DNA of 64,000 bases, taken from Lepidonotus clava. Taxonomy: Eukaryota > Annelida > Polychaeta > Phyllodocida > Polynoidae. The notes under the pieces were generated by a model. The model ran no database searches and had not been told where the DNA came from. It saw only the letters and a list, made by a program, of their open reading frames with translations. This document shows, piece after piece, positions 21,281-31,512 of this stretch. Within the stretch, counting starts at the first letter, position 1; each line of letters starts with the position of its first letter. The DNA is taken from the NCBI GenBank assembly GCA_936440205.1, contig OW387135.1:36620792-36684791 (forward strand), written 5' to 3'. A program made the position numbers and the translations under genes.

Positions 21281-21670
21281 AGATATTATACATGTTGTTC
21301 TATTTTATTAACTATGTTCTGAGTGATTATATGAGGTGATCCCTTTTGATTCAATATTAACTGAATAGAAAATTTGTAAAAGAAATAATAGGGTATGATC
21401 GTGTATGAGATATCCCTAAGTGAGAATGCTGAATGTCTTATTTTGTTTAATTTGGACCTAAACCGTGAATGACGGTCCTTAATGGAAATCCATGAACGTT
21501 ATTATGATTTAATATAAGTCAATGTATGTATTTGATATGCATTGAATGTCCGGCGATAACACAGTGAATTTGTATATCATCATATTTAGTGCTGGACCAA
21601 GGTGAAAACCGTGCCTTGTTTGTGCGATCCTTTCTTCAGAAATAAAATGTGAACACAAAAAAAAATAAAA
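21281..21670 (+). other. LINE 3' UTR with hairpins, AATAAA and A-rich tail
   Basis: After the ORF2 stop the UTR holds ACCGTGAATGACGGT (21462-21476), a perfect 5-bp stem, nested within GGACC (21454-21458) and GGTCC (21474-21478), which could pair instead. Near the end, CAAGG (21598-21602) can pair with CCTTG (21614-21618). AATAAA lies at 21641-21646 and an A-rich tail follows to about 21670. In LINEs of this group the 3' hairpin is the usual recognition element for the reverse transcriptase; applying that here is inference. Confidence 0.65.
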
Positions 21671-21899
21671 TTTATAGAGCCATGAAATAAGAGACCCCCC
21701 ATAAAGAGATTTCGATGGCTAGATAATCTCAGACTCGAATGTTTCAGATTCTTTGAGAGGGCCATGTGAAGGTATTTATAACATATATAAGCATCCCACA
21801 GAGGGTCAGCCATCAACTGTTAGTGTAGGTGCAGGCCAGCCTGAATGTAGGCAGTTTGTTAACAGACCGGTCAACTAATTCTTCGCTCTGGGCCGCCGC
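21671..21899. other. Short unique stretch after the LINE
   Basis: Nothing recognised between the LINE tail and the GC-rich block that follows. No clear duplicate of sequence upstream of the LINE is seen here. Confidence 0.4.
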
Positions 21900-22110
21900 T
21901 CACCGGGTCTCCCCGGCTGCACGCTCGCTGCCCTCTGATTGGTCGGTTTGGTTATTGTTGGCTCTCGCGAGACCAGGACGAGAGGGAGCGTCTAGGTGGC
22001 GCCGCGGATGGGCCTCAGCTGTCACAACAGCGAAGCGGCCGGTCACCGCGCCCTGGGGCAGCCATGCACGCTCACGAACTCCAAGCACAGGCCTACTCTC
22101 AATGCTCAAT
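21900..22110. promoter_or_regulatory. CpG-rich promoter-like block (CCAAT, TCTCGCGAGA, CTCF-like)
   Basis: A reverse CCAAT box (CTGATTGGTC, 21935-21944), the palindrome TCTCGCGAGA (21963-21972) and a CTCF-like site, CGTCTAGGTGGCGCC (21989-22003, 13 of 15 consensus positions), lie within 70 bp of CpG-rich sequence. TCTCGCGAGA is a known element of TATA-less promoters in animals. No downstream exon was recognised, so a promoter, insulator or enhancer are all possible. Confidence 0.4.
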
Positions 22111-25100
22111 CTCTGCCGGAATCTCTGTCAGACACACATTGCCATCCTACCTCTATATCAAGGTTGCCCCTTCTGAACGCAGAAAGAATGTTGAAAGTTC
22201 ATGATAGATACACGTAGGACGTCTAAGTTGATAATAATAGAATCTAGACATAAAAGTAGTGCAGGATGCGTCCGAGATCTGGTATAGCCCAGCACTCTAC
22301 TAACCTATAAAGCTCCAATTGTGAAAGGAAAATGCATCTTTAGGTTTACTTGGGTCTCAGTTAGAGATCTTATAGTAGTCGTTTTCAATATCATCAACTT
22401 CGGAAAGACCACTTCTAAAGCTATTGTAAATGGCTACCCATAACTTACTACATACTCTAAATCGATTTATCTGGCATGTCTAGGGCTATTACACGTCTTA
22501 TTATCAGCCACGTGTAGATACAGTTGTTGAAGACAAACAGTCATCTTGCCACGCAAACACTTAAACAGAGGGAGATGGAGGAGCACAAGACGAGTCACTC
22601 AGTATGTGCTCAATGGGTGGCTGGCCTCCAAAAGCGAGCTGCTCTTGACGATATCACTAACTGCCCGACCAACACAACTCTGGCGGTTGAATTCCAATGG
22701 TACCTAGAATATCTTGTGTAATCAGCCATAAGACAGAGTTTGTACTGGAGGTGTCGACTTGGGTAAATAATTAGTTGCCTCCCCCCTGCTTACTCTGCCA
22801 TCAGCCGGCCCACCACTGGAGCTTTCAATCAGCCACCCGGGGCGAAGGTTAACCACGGCCACTGTGGCTGCTGGTGTAGGCACACGTGTGGGGCAACGGC
22901 TGGGGTGTAAATACAGGCTCAATGTTAAAAGGTACGGCACACGCCTTGCCCACTCCTCACATCTCCGAGAGGTACGACCTGAAGACCATCAACCAGAATA
23001 GTGTTTCACTCAATTGGTTTGAAAACTGTTGTAGCTGTGAAACTAGAATGGGTTCACCGTCTGTATGGTTCACAGACAATTAGTTAGTTGCTGTAACGAT
23101 ATACACTCATATATGATTTACCATGTACTGCTATGTTGGAGATGTTAAGTCTGACCTAAGAAAACTATCTGGTATGGCGAATACTCACATTTACTAATGC
23201 ATTTTAAAATACAAGCTTTTCTCTCATTGCCTTGTATTTCCAAATAGTTCAAATCAATACGTGTTAATACATGTAATCACCTTTAAGTATTTTCAATGCA
23301 TATTAAACAGTGGGCACAAACAGGAAAATATCTCAGAATGCAAGCATGATCCTAGAGTCATTTGTATGACTGTATTCATGTGTAAGGATTATAAAATCCA
23401 TTATTGCCCCCCTTGGCAAAAGGGAACAGCGTACAACTGTGAAACACAAACCAAAGGTAGGAAAGTATTCTGGGTGGTCTAATGTCACGTTCTCATACAT
23501 ATTGCTAGAAATAAAACATCGTTCCATTTCCTCTCTTTGTCTGCTTTCGCATGATAACTTTTTGCATGATGTCGAATACAGACTCCAGACTGAGGTTCTG
23601 TCGTTCACAAGAGGTTCACATCAAAGCAGGTTTTGATATCCTAGTACAACCGTGTTATTATTAGAATACTCTCCTATCCTCTACTGCATTCAAATTTAAG
23701 ACTTGTTTATGACACTGTCACAAGATAAAGAAATCCTTGGCAGTTGAGAAATACAAGTTAAAGAAACCGTCTATCAAGAAACTCTGAAATTGATGCGATG
23801 CCAATAAACATTTCTAATTGAAGCTCAGACAACCCGAACTTAATGTCAAACGCCAGGAAAAATTCTTGTATTAGGGGCCTTTGATTTGGTGTTCTGCCAG
23901 GAGAAGAGTTTCAATCTGAGTTCAACTGCGTTTGCTTGGAGATCAAATATCAAACGGACTAATGATTTCAATGGGCATAATTTGAAATCTTGGCACCATT
24001 CATCGCTACAAGAGGGGCCCTGTACACTTTGTGAAACTGCCTCTGCTGGTTGCCAGCTGGGAAAAAGATAGATATTCACGGGTCTTATCATAATACCATT
24101 GATTTGCATGATGCGCAATGAGATACGTAGATAGATGCGAGGCAACCTTGAGACCAGGTCGGGAGGGGCTACGTTTAAGGCACTGACCTTCCTTGTCTCA
24201 ATGACATTCATTGATTCTCGGTGGGGACTAAACCGTGCTCGGGCGCCCGGAAGTCTCGGCATTAGCATATACAGCGACCCCTGGAGGTCCTTAGAGAAAG
24301 CACACGGGGGCACTTAAGGAAATCTACAGCATTGGCAAGGGGAGAATTCACCTGGCGGTTCCCCTGCTTTAAAAAATGTATCGTTAGATTAGACAATTGG
24401 GATTTCCGCGGCGGATTGGATACTCTTCTGCCGTCTTCTAAAGTGTATTCCCTTGTGAAGCAACCTATATATCCTCAAAGAGAGCTATGGTTGTAGAGAA
24501 CCAGCCAATGCCCTCTGTGATGTCTTAGGGCAATAATACAAATCAAAGACGCTGCCTAGATTTGCTTTTAACTGCTGGCAATGAATCCATTTGACTTATA
24601 TCCTACCCAAATTACACTCACACACTATCATTCCAAATGACAAATCAACCTCCCCCAACCCATATAACTGTTTACACGCAATATCTTTGCTAGTCCCTAT
24701 ATACAACCCCTCCCCCACCTTTAGCAAGGGCACTAACACACCGGAGCACCAGTCACACCTCAACCAGCCCTTCAATCTTTAAAGATCCAGTCTAATAAAA
24801 GCTGACACAGCACGCACTTGTTATACCCGTCTGCAGGTGCCCTTTTGGCGACGCCCGTTGTCATGCGGGGCCTCAAAGCCCTTCCGTGGGACAGCGTGCT
24901 CCAATCAAGGTTTCTATGATGTCGAACCCCGACCACCGGATCGCACCAGGTTCTTTCATCTGTCGTCCTATCTGGGGGTAAGTCAAAGTACGGATGAATA
25001 ATGCTCTGACTTTGAAACGGTGTGAACTGTACCATTTCCAGGCCTTTGATCCTTTGGCACCACCAATGCTTATCAGTCGGGATACATTTGAACCAGCATA

Positions 25101-25199
25101 GGCTCTCTGACAATGAAGATTCGTCTTTGTATGACACAAAAAATAATGTTTTGATAACATACCTTGCACATTTGTGCCTAGAAAAGAAGTAGACCCGCG
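22111..25199. other. Non-coding; possible regulatory block at 23840-24130
   Basis: No gene recognised. At 23840-24320 stops are sparse on both strands and the sequence is of even complexity. It includes CCTTTGAT (TCF/LEF-like) near 23878 and CATTGATTTGCAT near 24097-24109, an overlap of a SOX-type half site with the POU octamer ATTTGCAT (24102-24109). This is the texture of a conserved non-coding element, but conservation cannot be shown here. Confidence 0.3.
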
Positions 25200-25201
25200 T
25201 A

Positions 25202-25251
25202 ATCAGCTGGTTATAGTAGGTTAGTGATCAGCAGGTTATAATAGGTTAGTG
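25202..25251 (+). repeat. 25-bp tandem duplication
   Basis: ATCAGCTGGTTATAGTAGG, then TTAGTG, is repeated immediately with two changes (starts at 25202 and 25227). Two copies only, non-coding. Confidence 0.7.
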
Positions 25252-27250
25252 ATCCAATTGAATCATACATGAAGACTTCATTATGAAGTCAGAATTGATA
25301 TTGGTGTGGAATAGTTATGATGAATTCGGCACATCCGCAGTAAAACAGAGTAAGGAAAATATGTCTGGCTGAGGTCAAAAGAATGACATCAATATAGAGG
25401 AAGCATACAAATTACAACATAACTTTGTATGAATGCGATATATATCATCTTTTTCAATTGATGTCCCGCATAATGCAGTGTAAATGGATCGGTTCAAAAC
25501 TGTAACAAGCAGACATACATTCTTTTTTCTAGGTGAAGTACCTCCCAGAAGAAAACCCGCTGATATGTTGTCCTCTGAAGTCAGTAACACGGAAATTTCA
25601 TTCCCGCTCTCAACCAAAATGAGGCTAGTAGATCTCCATCTCGCCATCCTTTAAATAGAATTAGATGGGATCATCTCCCTGAATGCCACGCCCTTACGGC
25701 ACATAAGGCAAATGATACTCGTAAGTCTATGGCAAAATTGAGGGTGGGCTGGAGGAAATTCCCCCATTCCTTTCAGTTCCTTCCACCATAAGAGTGTGCA
25801 GAGAGGTTGGGGCAGCAGTGCCGTTATTCGCCGGAAATGAAAACGACATTCAACTCGTCATTGCGCATGACAGGAAGTAGCTGGGGTCACGTGACCGGCT
25901 GTGTGTGGTGCCAAACGTCGGAGAAAGGATCGCCGGGAGTCATCACTTTTCTATTGATGATATTGGACGGGTGGGGTGGGCGGATTCCGGCCAATAAAGG
26001 GGGCGGCATGGCGCAGTGTGTAGTACTAGGGTGACACGGCGCTGCAGCCTTTAGTAGGGCGTATAGAGACTGTGGGCAGAGGGGTGGGTGGGGTGAGTAG
26101 GGAACACCCAGGCATGCCTACAGCAGAGGTCTGGTTTACATCTCGCACAAACAGGACTACTAAGCAGGCCTGCCTACCCCAAAACATGTGAACACATCCC
26201 ATATGTTACCCAGAGTGGAGGGATGGGGCGCAGTAACATAGAATACCGAAAAGGCAGGCCATTGGAATTTGCTGCCAATCAAACTCTGATGGTGTCTTTG
26301 TAGGTTAGTGTTGCTACCAGAGGTGTTTTGTATCCTCCACACAAACATCTAATTGTTAACTGGGTGTCTAAACTAACTGCCATGTAAAAGGTCTATAATC
26401 AACACGACTGTTCCAATAATGGACAAGCCATGTCGAACACACACGCTGACATCTAGACACGTAAACTCAAATCCCCTAAAAGCCAACCTAGCTCGTGCAG
26501 CAAGTACTAGGCCTAGTCTAGTGTAGGGCATCGGCAAAAATACTGCAGAGATCGCAAAGAGGTGTAGCATGCGTTACACTCTCTTGGTGGGACGGTTCAG
26601 CTGTCTGCACCAACCAATCAAACTAAGACGGGTCCATTTGATCATATTATCCCTAAGATTGGGTTCTCAATGTATCCAGGTCCGACAGGCGTAAATGGCA
26701 GTAGCATTCATGGGTAGGTCGACCGACCCTGGTGTGTCTAGCGGCGCTGATGTGTCCAGTCGGCCCTGATTTGAACCCGCTTTCTAATTTCCTAATGCAT
26801 TCCCACGGGGGCAAGAGTGACCCGAGAGAAAGTCAGAGGAATTACTGCAGTGTACCGTATGGGGATCGTCGCTCTACCTGCACCAGGCTAATCTAGACCT
26901 ATGCCGTATTACACAGAACCTACTTTTTTGTTTTTTATTCTTAGGTCTTAGTTTTTTCGTTGTTTTATATTTGTTTCACCATCTGCTGTCCATCATCATC
27001 CCGCTTTTTCATTTCTTGGAAATGATTTGCTTTATAAATGACACATTCTAAGAGAAAAACCTGTGTTCGTCATACCATAGATTAACCGCAACTTGTAGTA
27101 CGCTGTATGCCTCACCTGTACTAGGGACCCATCATAACAGCGACCTTTATGAATGAATAAAAGGGTGGTAACAAGAGAGGAGACAATACCTACAAATACA
27201 AAGACCCCAATGCCTGTTCTGTATTATTTTTCTTAAATGTTCTCCGTCTT
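25252..27250. other. Non-coding stretch
   Basis: No gene or repeat array recognised. A GC-richer patch at 25840-26100 contains scattered G-rich words and CpGs but no clear motif cluster. Confidence 0.4.
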
Positions 27251-27714
27251 TCACCACTCATGATCTCTTTGCGATTAATACCCGTGTAGGGACAATTTTT
27301 CTTCTGGCCCAGCGGTCATTACAAGTCCCCAGGGGGAGAGATACAACCGGCCCTGGGGTAAAGCTGGGCCCTACCCGGGATGGCCTCTGCGGCCCGTGCT
27401 GAAATTCAGACCGTCGACGTGCTCTGCATACTGTGGCCGGACTCACCAGGTGGCGCTGTGACGACCCTGGCTGACCTGAGTATCAGAGGCACTGATCAAA
27501 GATAGGGACGTTGTCGGGGGACGAAGGGCGTACACAGGACGCCGCGTCTGAAATATTCAACAGAGGCGGTGCCGACAGGGGAGGCGGCGGGCGGAGGCTG
27601 CTAGGCGTCCGGTAGAGGACCCTCGGCCATGGAGGAGGGGGGAGTGGGCAGGGAGGGGGGGTGCGGATTGGAAGGGGTAGTAGTATTGGGGAAGGTCGTG
27701 GGTAGGGGGAGGCT
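27251..27714. other. GC-rich block with strong CTCF-like site
   Basis: TCACCAGGTGGCGCT at 27443-27457 matches 14 of 15 positions of the bilaterian CTCF consensus CCASYAGRKGGCRSY on the + strand. It sits in a CpG-rich block that becomes strongly G-rich after 27580. No exon was found. Confidence 0.45.
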
Positions 27715-27730
27715 GGGGGGGGGGGGGGGG
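27715..27730 (+). repeat. Homopolymer G run (16)
   Basis: Sixteen consecutive Gs end a G-rich stretch at about 27580-27730. The length may be unreliable because of sequencing slippage. Confidence 0.7.
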
Positions 27731-29013
27731 TCAAAGGGCCTGGCGCTGGCGAGAAAAATTAGCCACAAATCAAATCAAGCCCGACGTGTGATCGACGCCC
27801 GATAAAGGTATGAATACTTAACGGGCGTCGGGAGGCGCGTCCAGGGTTAGTCCGGCCGACTGAGGGGCTGGTCGACACGCAGTGTTACCCCGCCCCTTCA
27901 CACCTCCGGCCATGTCTTTATGGCTGCCGGCCCTGATGCATCAAGTCCCGACAGGAGCCTGCGAGTGGCCAACTCTTCTGGTGCTTAGAGTACACCTAAA
28001 ACAAGTCCTGCACGACTAACCACATCACGTTCCCGTATAAGATGTCATATATACATGTCCAATATATAATTCACCTTTGCAGGGAGAGGTGGTCGATTAT
28101 TCAGAAGCTGCCGTCCAATGACATTGTGCCGGCACTAAAACGCGAGGCGGAACGTAATTCAATTAGGGTAATAGCCTGAAAACCTACACCGACGGTGGAT
28201 ATAAGCACTGTGCGGCAGGCTGGCGTTCGTTTCTTTTCCCGGCCATTTCCGGGATGTGTCAACACGTTGTCGGTAGCTGTGACGTCGGCAGGCTGCTCCC
28301 TGGGTTGGGGACGGGTTTCCAATCATAAAACAGCATGTAGAAGATCAAGATGGGAAAAGGTAATCAATGTAATGTCCCTCGACAGCGTAGACTCACTTCA
28401 AAAAGGGGGACCATGGAAGATAGGGAAAAGCGTGTAGAAGGCTGGTGAAAAGTACAGACACGAGGCCTAGGGACAGGGCAGGGATAGAGACTGGGTCGCC
28501 GCAGTCGGCATAGGTATTCAATTACACGGTAGGTGCGGCCAGACCTAACGGTTTTTGACAGGCCCCTGGAATGGGCGCGAAGGCCGTCCATGGTGGCCAT
28601 CATTGACCCGATGTAAATGTGGGGCATCTCGGCCCGGCTCCCACCTCATGTAGGCTCACCATCGGCCGTCTTAGGGCCGTAATGTATGCCCCAGCAGACG
28701 GCGGGAAGTGGCTGTTTAGGGCCGCCACTGGCTGATGACCCCACCATCAGTTGGCGCAGGCGCATAATGTAGCGACGCGTCGCAATCTGACACGTAAATG
28801 AGCGACGGCCGACGGGACGGGAGAGACGGCCGGTGAAGGCGGGCGAGGCGACCGGGCGACGACAGGAGAGGCAACGAGAGAGATTTTAGAGCGAGAGGAA
28901 GAAGATGAGTTCGTGGTAGAGGGAAGAGAAATTGAGAGAAATTTTCCCGTCTGTCATGATTCAAAGTTGTGCAAATGGATGAAGGCCAGACTCCTTCCTC
29001 ACGAATGGCCAGT

Positions 29014-29016
<3 letters not shown>
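27731..29016. promoter_or_regulatory. CpG-rich block with NRF1-like site and GCGACGCGTCGC palindrome
   Basis: At 28753-28764, GGCGCAGGCGCA matches an NRF1-type palindrome at 10 of 12 positions. Eight bases later, GCGACGCGTCGC (28772-28783) is a perfect 12-bp palindrome. A purine-rich GAGAGA stretch follows to 28950. The arrangement resembles a CpG-island promoter with a purine-rich leader, but no coding exon or splice donor with recognisable product was found. Confidence 0.3.

Positions 29017-29050
<34 letters not shown>
29017..29050 (+). repeat. (AC)17 microsatellite
   Basis: A perfect 34-base AC dinucleotide run. The His/Thr alternation in a short frame across it is an artefact. Confidence 0.95.
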
Positions 29051-29052
<2 letters not shown>

Positions 29053-29964
29053 GCTTCTCTTAGTGAATGTCTCAGTTTCTTTGTGAATGTCAAGGTTAAC
29101 TTGTGTCTTTACTTCCAGTCCTTGTCGAAAGGATATATATCATTTGATTGAAATGTATAATTAAAAAACAATATTCTACATAATTTGCACGTAATGGTAA
29201 AGTGATAGTGAGCATACGTATCCATTCCTGGTATAAGTAGGGATGGTTGCGCTCATTCATAAAGTGTAGACAGGAAAAGGGTACTGAACAAATAAAACAA
29301 CAGACCCCATATAGCATAAGTCTGTCACCGGTGTGCTATACACTTTGTGTAAATGACAATATATAGGCCTTCCTTTATCACAGTTCATCCGCTCCTTCTT
29401 GCTTACCTTTACTTCCTGCTCTGATCACCTCAAAAGGGCGGATATCCCGTCCTTTGCTAAAGACCTGTGTTTGATGTTACCAGAAGTACTATTGCTACAA
29501 GAAACAATGAACGGTGCAAAATAATATGACATCTATCAATGGGGACAGTTATAAGGGAATGGAGTGGTGTATAATGCGCCTCACCCTACAGAGAACCTGT
29601 CGATCTAAACCCATTGACGTTTTGCGTTGTTCATTTGTATATAAACCCATAATATTATATTGATCATTGGAAAATATCTTGCCGTCGCTCTTTCATCGCC
29701 AGCTGCAGACTTTCTTTCATTGATTTTCCCGGGAACCTCTTATACTCAACCCTAAAATGCATTATATTGAAAATAGTGAAATACTTAAAACGTTGGTAAA
29801 GAAACAGTTTCGAGTCTATAAAAATCTATTGTGAATTTTAACAGTGTTTGATAAGTGTTTGATATTATTTTGTATATTGTCATTATGAAAAGCTGAAAAA
29901 TTGTACTAACTTACTTATTCTTATTGTCCTTTACAATTGCCCTCACGTCTTATCATCAACTATA
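29051..29964. other. Non-coding AT-rich stretch
   Basis: No gene recognised. The last ~150 bases (29810-29964) have the texture of a LINE 3' UTR leading into the tail below, but without a match I can prove. Confidence 0.35.
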
Positions 29965-30050
29965 TATATTCATCCTGTAATACTCCTGAAAACCAAGGGA
30001 AACCCTGTTGGATATTATGTAATAAAATCATTAAAAAAAACTACAAAAAA
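29965..30050 (+). mobile_element. Second LINE-type 3' tail fragment
   Basis: CCTGTAATACTCCTGAAAAC, then CAAGGGAAACCCTGTTGG, AATAAAATCATTAAAA and an A-rich end, parallels 15395-15465 over most of its length. The hairpin is slightly worn (CAAGG against CCCTG). Two dispersed copies in one window point to a family of short retroposed tails. Confidence 0.4.
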
Positions 30051-30417
30051 ACATGCATCTTGCGATGCACACGATGGGAGATGCATGGGCTTTCTCCTGG
30101 ATCTTGTGTGACACCTTATCCCAGGTTAACATAATTATGTAAGGTTATTGTTCTTTGTATGGGTTACCTTTCCTGCCCTTTACTAATACATATATGTGGG
30201 GATAACATGGGGGAAGGATCCTGGCCAATGTAGGCCATACAAGTAATCCTTAGAGGTAGTAAGCACTCCTAGAAATATATAAAACATCAGGAAGAATCCT
30301 TCTGTTAGAAAATTCGCATTATAATGACCATGGAGCAATTATTATTCCAATCCACTAATTGACCCATTTTTATTCCATATCCCTTAACCCTCTAAACATT
30401 AGGTCACTGAACTGCTG
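30051..30417. other. Non-coding stretch
   Basis: No gene recognised. Confidence 0.4.
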
Positions 30418-30735
30418 GTGACGACGGGGGCGTCCTGGAGTATTAATACTTTGAGGTTGGGTATAGGAAATAGCTGTTTGGTGGGGCGTGGTATATCAGT
30501 GGGTGGGGTGAGCATGGTGGATGGGGTGCGGAGGGCGACGGGGCGACATGGCCCTCACAAAGCGACGTGGCCCGCCGGCGGGTCGCACCAAGTGGCCCGG
30601 GGCGCGCCACCACTGTCCACTTGACGACTGGTGACAAATAGGACTGGGCAGGGGATGCATAGTGATGGGTGCGAGGTGGACTCTGTCCCTACCTGACAGC
30701 AGGCCTGAGTGGCCGGCCCATTGTCTGGGGCACAA
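30418..30735. other. GC-rich island with CCCGCCGGCGGG palindrome
   Basis: CpG-rich sequence with a perfect 12-bp palindrome at 30571-30582. Frames are open on both strands by composition only. Confidence 0.35.
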
Positions 30736-31199
30736 TGCTTACCCTAGCATGCCTCATATCTAATGCATACAGTCCGTAGGGTAGGATCTTCATTTAGAAG
30801 TGAGGGGGTGGCAACTAATGTAGTATTGTCTCCTAAATTGGCCTCTTGTCGAAACTGAAGTATCTACGTATAGGTAGAAAGAAAAACGGTAAGGAGCGGG
30901 GTAAATGGTATGCTTAATGTTCAATACCATAAAGACCCATGGGTTGTAAAATTCATGGGTTTATTGACATACTTGTCAGTTATGATTTTGGTAAAAGGCA
31001 ATATCAATCTGATACATTGCCGGTAAAGAAGCTGAACGACAGCTATCAACATGAGTCAGGTCACACAGACACAATAAAAAGGCAAAGCGGGGCTTCCAAG
31101 AAACGGACAGATACAAAAACGCCCGAGCTACTCGTCACGTCCCGAGACGGAGCCACTCTGAATCACTTAACGACATCTGGGCGCGCGCCAACTGACTTA
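30736..31199. other. Non-coding stretch
   Basis: No gene recognised. A 120-codon + frame (30939-31301) crosses AT-rich and then G-rich sequence and looks accidental. Confidence 0.4.
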
Positions 31200-31321
31200 C
31201 CGCCGGGCGGGGGAGGGAGGGAGGGGGTGGTAGGCGGGGGGCCGAGACTGGGGTTCGTTAGGGGCGGCGGGGAGGGCCGTGTACTAGAACCTCGTGACTA
31301 GAACGAGAAACGGCCAAACCC
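31200..31321 (+). repeat. G-rich tract
   Basis: Repeated GGGAGGGAGG and GGCGGGGGG words at about 31205-31275, with G-quadruplex potential, lie immediately upstream of the ETS/ATGGCGGC cluster. Confidence 0.4.
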
Positions 31322-31512
31322 GCCGGAAGTGGACCGCAAATGGAATCAATGGCGGCCGCGCGACGTCGGCGGCAACCGTCGATGCGGGGGGAAGTGGTGG
31401 GGCGAACGCCGCGTTGTTTCTACGCGCGTCCGTCGCGCCGACCTCGCGGCGGCCACTTCCCAGGGCGTAATCAATGCGCGGCCCCTCCTGTCGCCGACGC
31501 TGTAATCACTAG
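31322..31512 (+). promoter_or_regulatory. Candidate CpG-island promoter and first exon
   Basis: An ETS site, GCCGGAAGTGG (31322-31332), is followed 17 bases later by ATGGCGGC (31349-31356), the core shared by YY1 sites and some initiator codons. Translation from that ATG runs 54 codons plus two bases (Arg-rich, with no recognisable domain) to CACTAG|GTAAAC, a plausible splice donor at 31512/31513. The next in-frame stop is the TAA inside the donor. ETS plus ATGGCGGC plus donor is a common first-exon layout in animal housekeeping genes, but no downstream exon was identified, so this is weak. Confidence 0.25.

Larger units (their letters stand above)
16284..21670 (+). mobile_element. CR1/L2-group LINE with NADAR, SGNH and EN-RT ORFs
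   Basis: A non-LTR retrotransposon on the + strand. In order it holds the end of ORF1 with a NADAR domain (16284-16923), an SGNH-like ORF (16948-17595), a spacer of tandem monomers (about 17600-18400), ORF2 with APE endonuclease and reverse transcriptase (18407-21280), and a 3' UTR with hairpins, AATAAA at 21641 and an A-rich tail to about 21670. There is no RNase H domain. YADD in the RT active site and the HLNVRSL/SDH endonuclease motifs fit the CR1/L2/Crack/Daphne group; the exact clade is undecided. The N-terminal part of ORF1 is not visible, so the copy looks 5'-truncated. No target-site duplication was found. ORF2 is visibly more AT-rich than the two upstream ORFs, which suggests a mosaic origin. 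An alternative is that the NADAR/SGNH block belongs to a neighbouring element and the spacer is the 5' UTR of an ORF2-only LINE. Confidence 0.85.

Noticed and set aside
23846-24313. 155-codon minus-strand frame
   Set aside because: No domain, and the + strand is also partly open; treated as a non-coding block instead.
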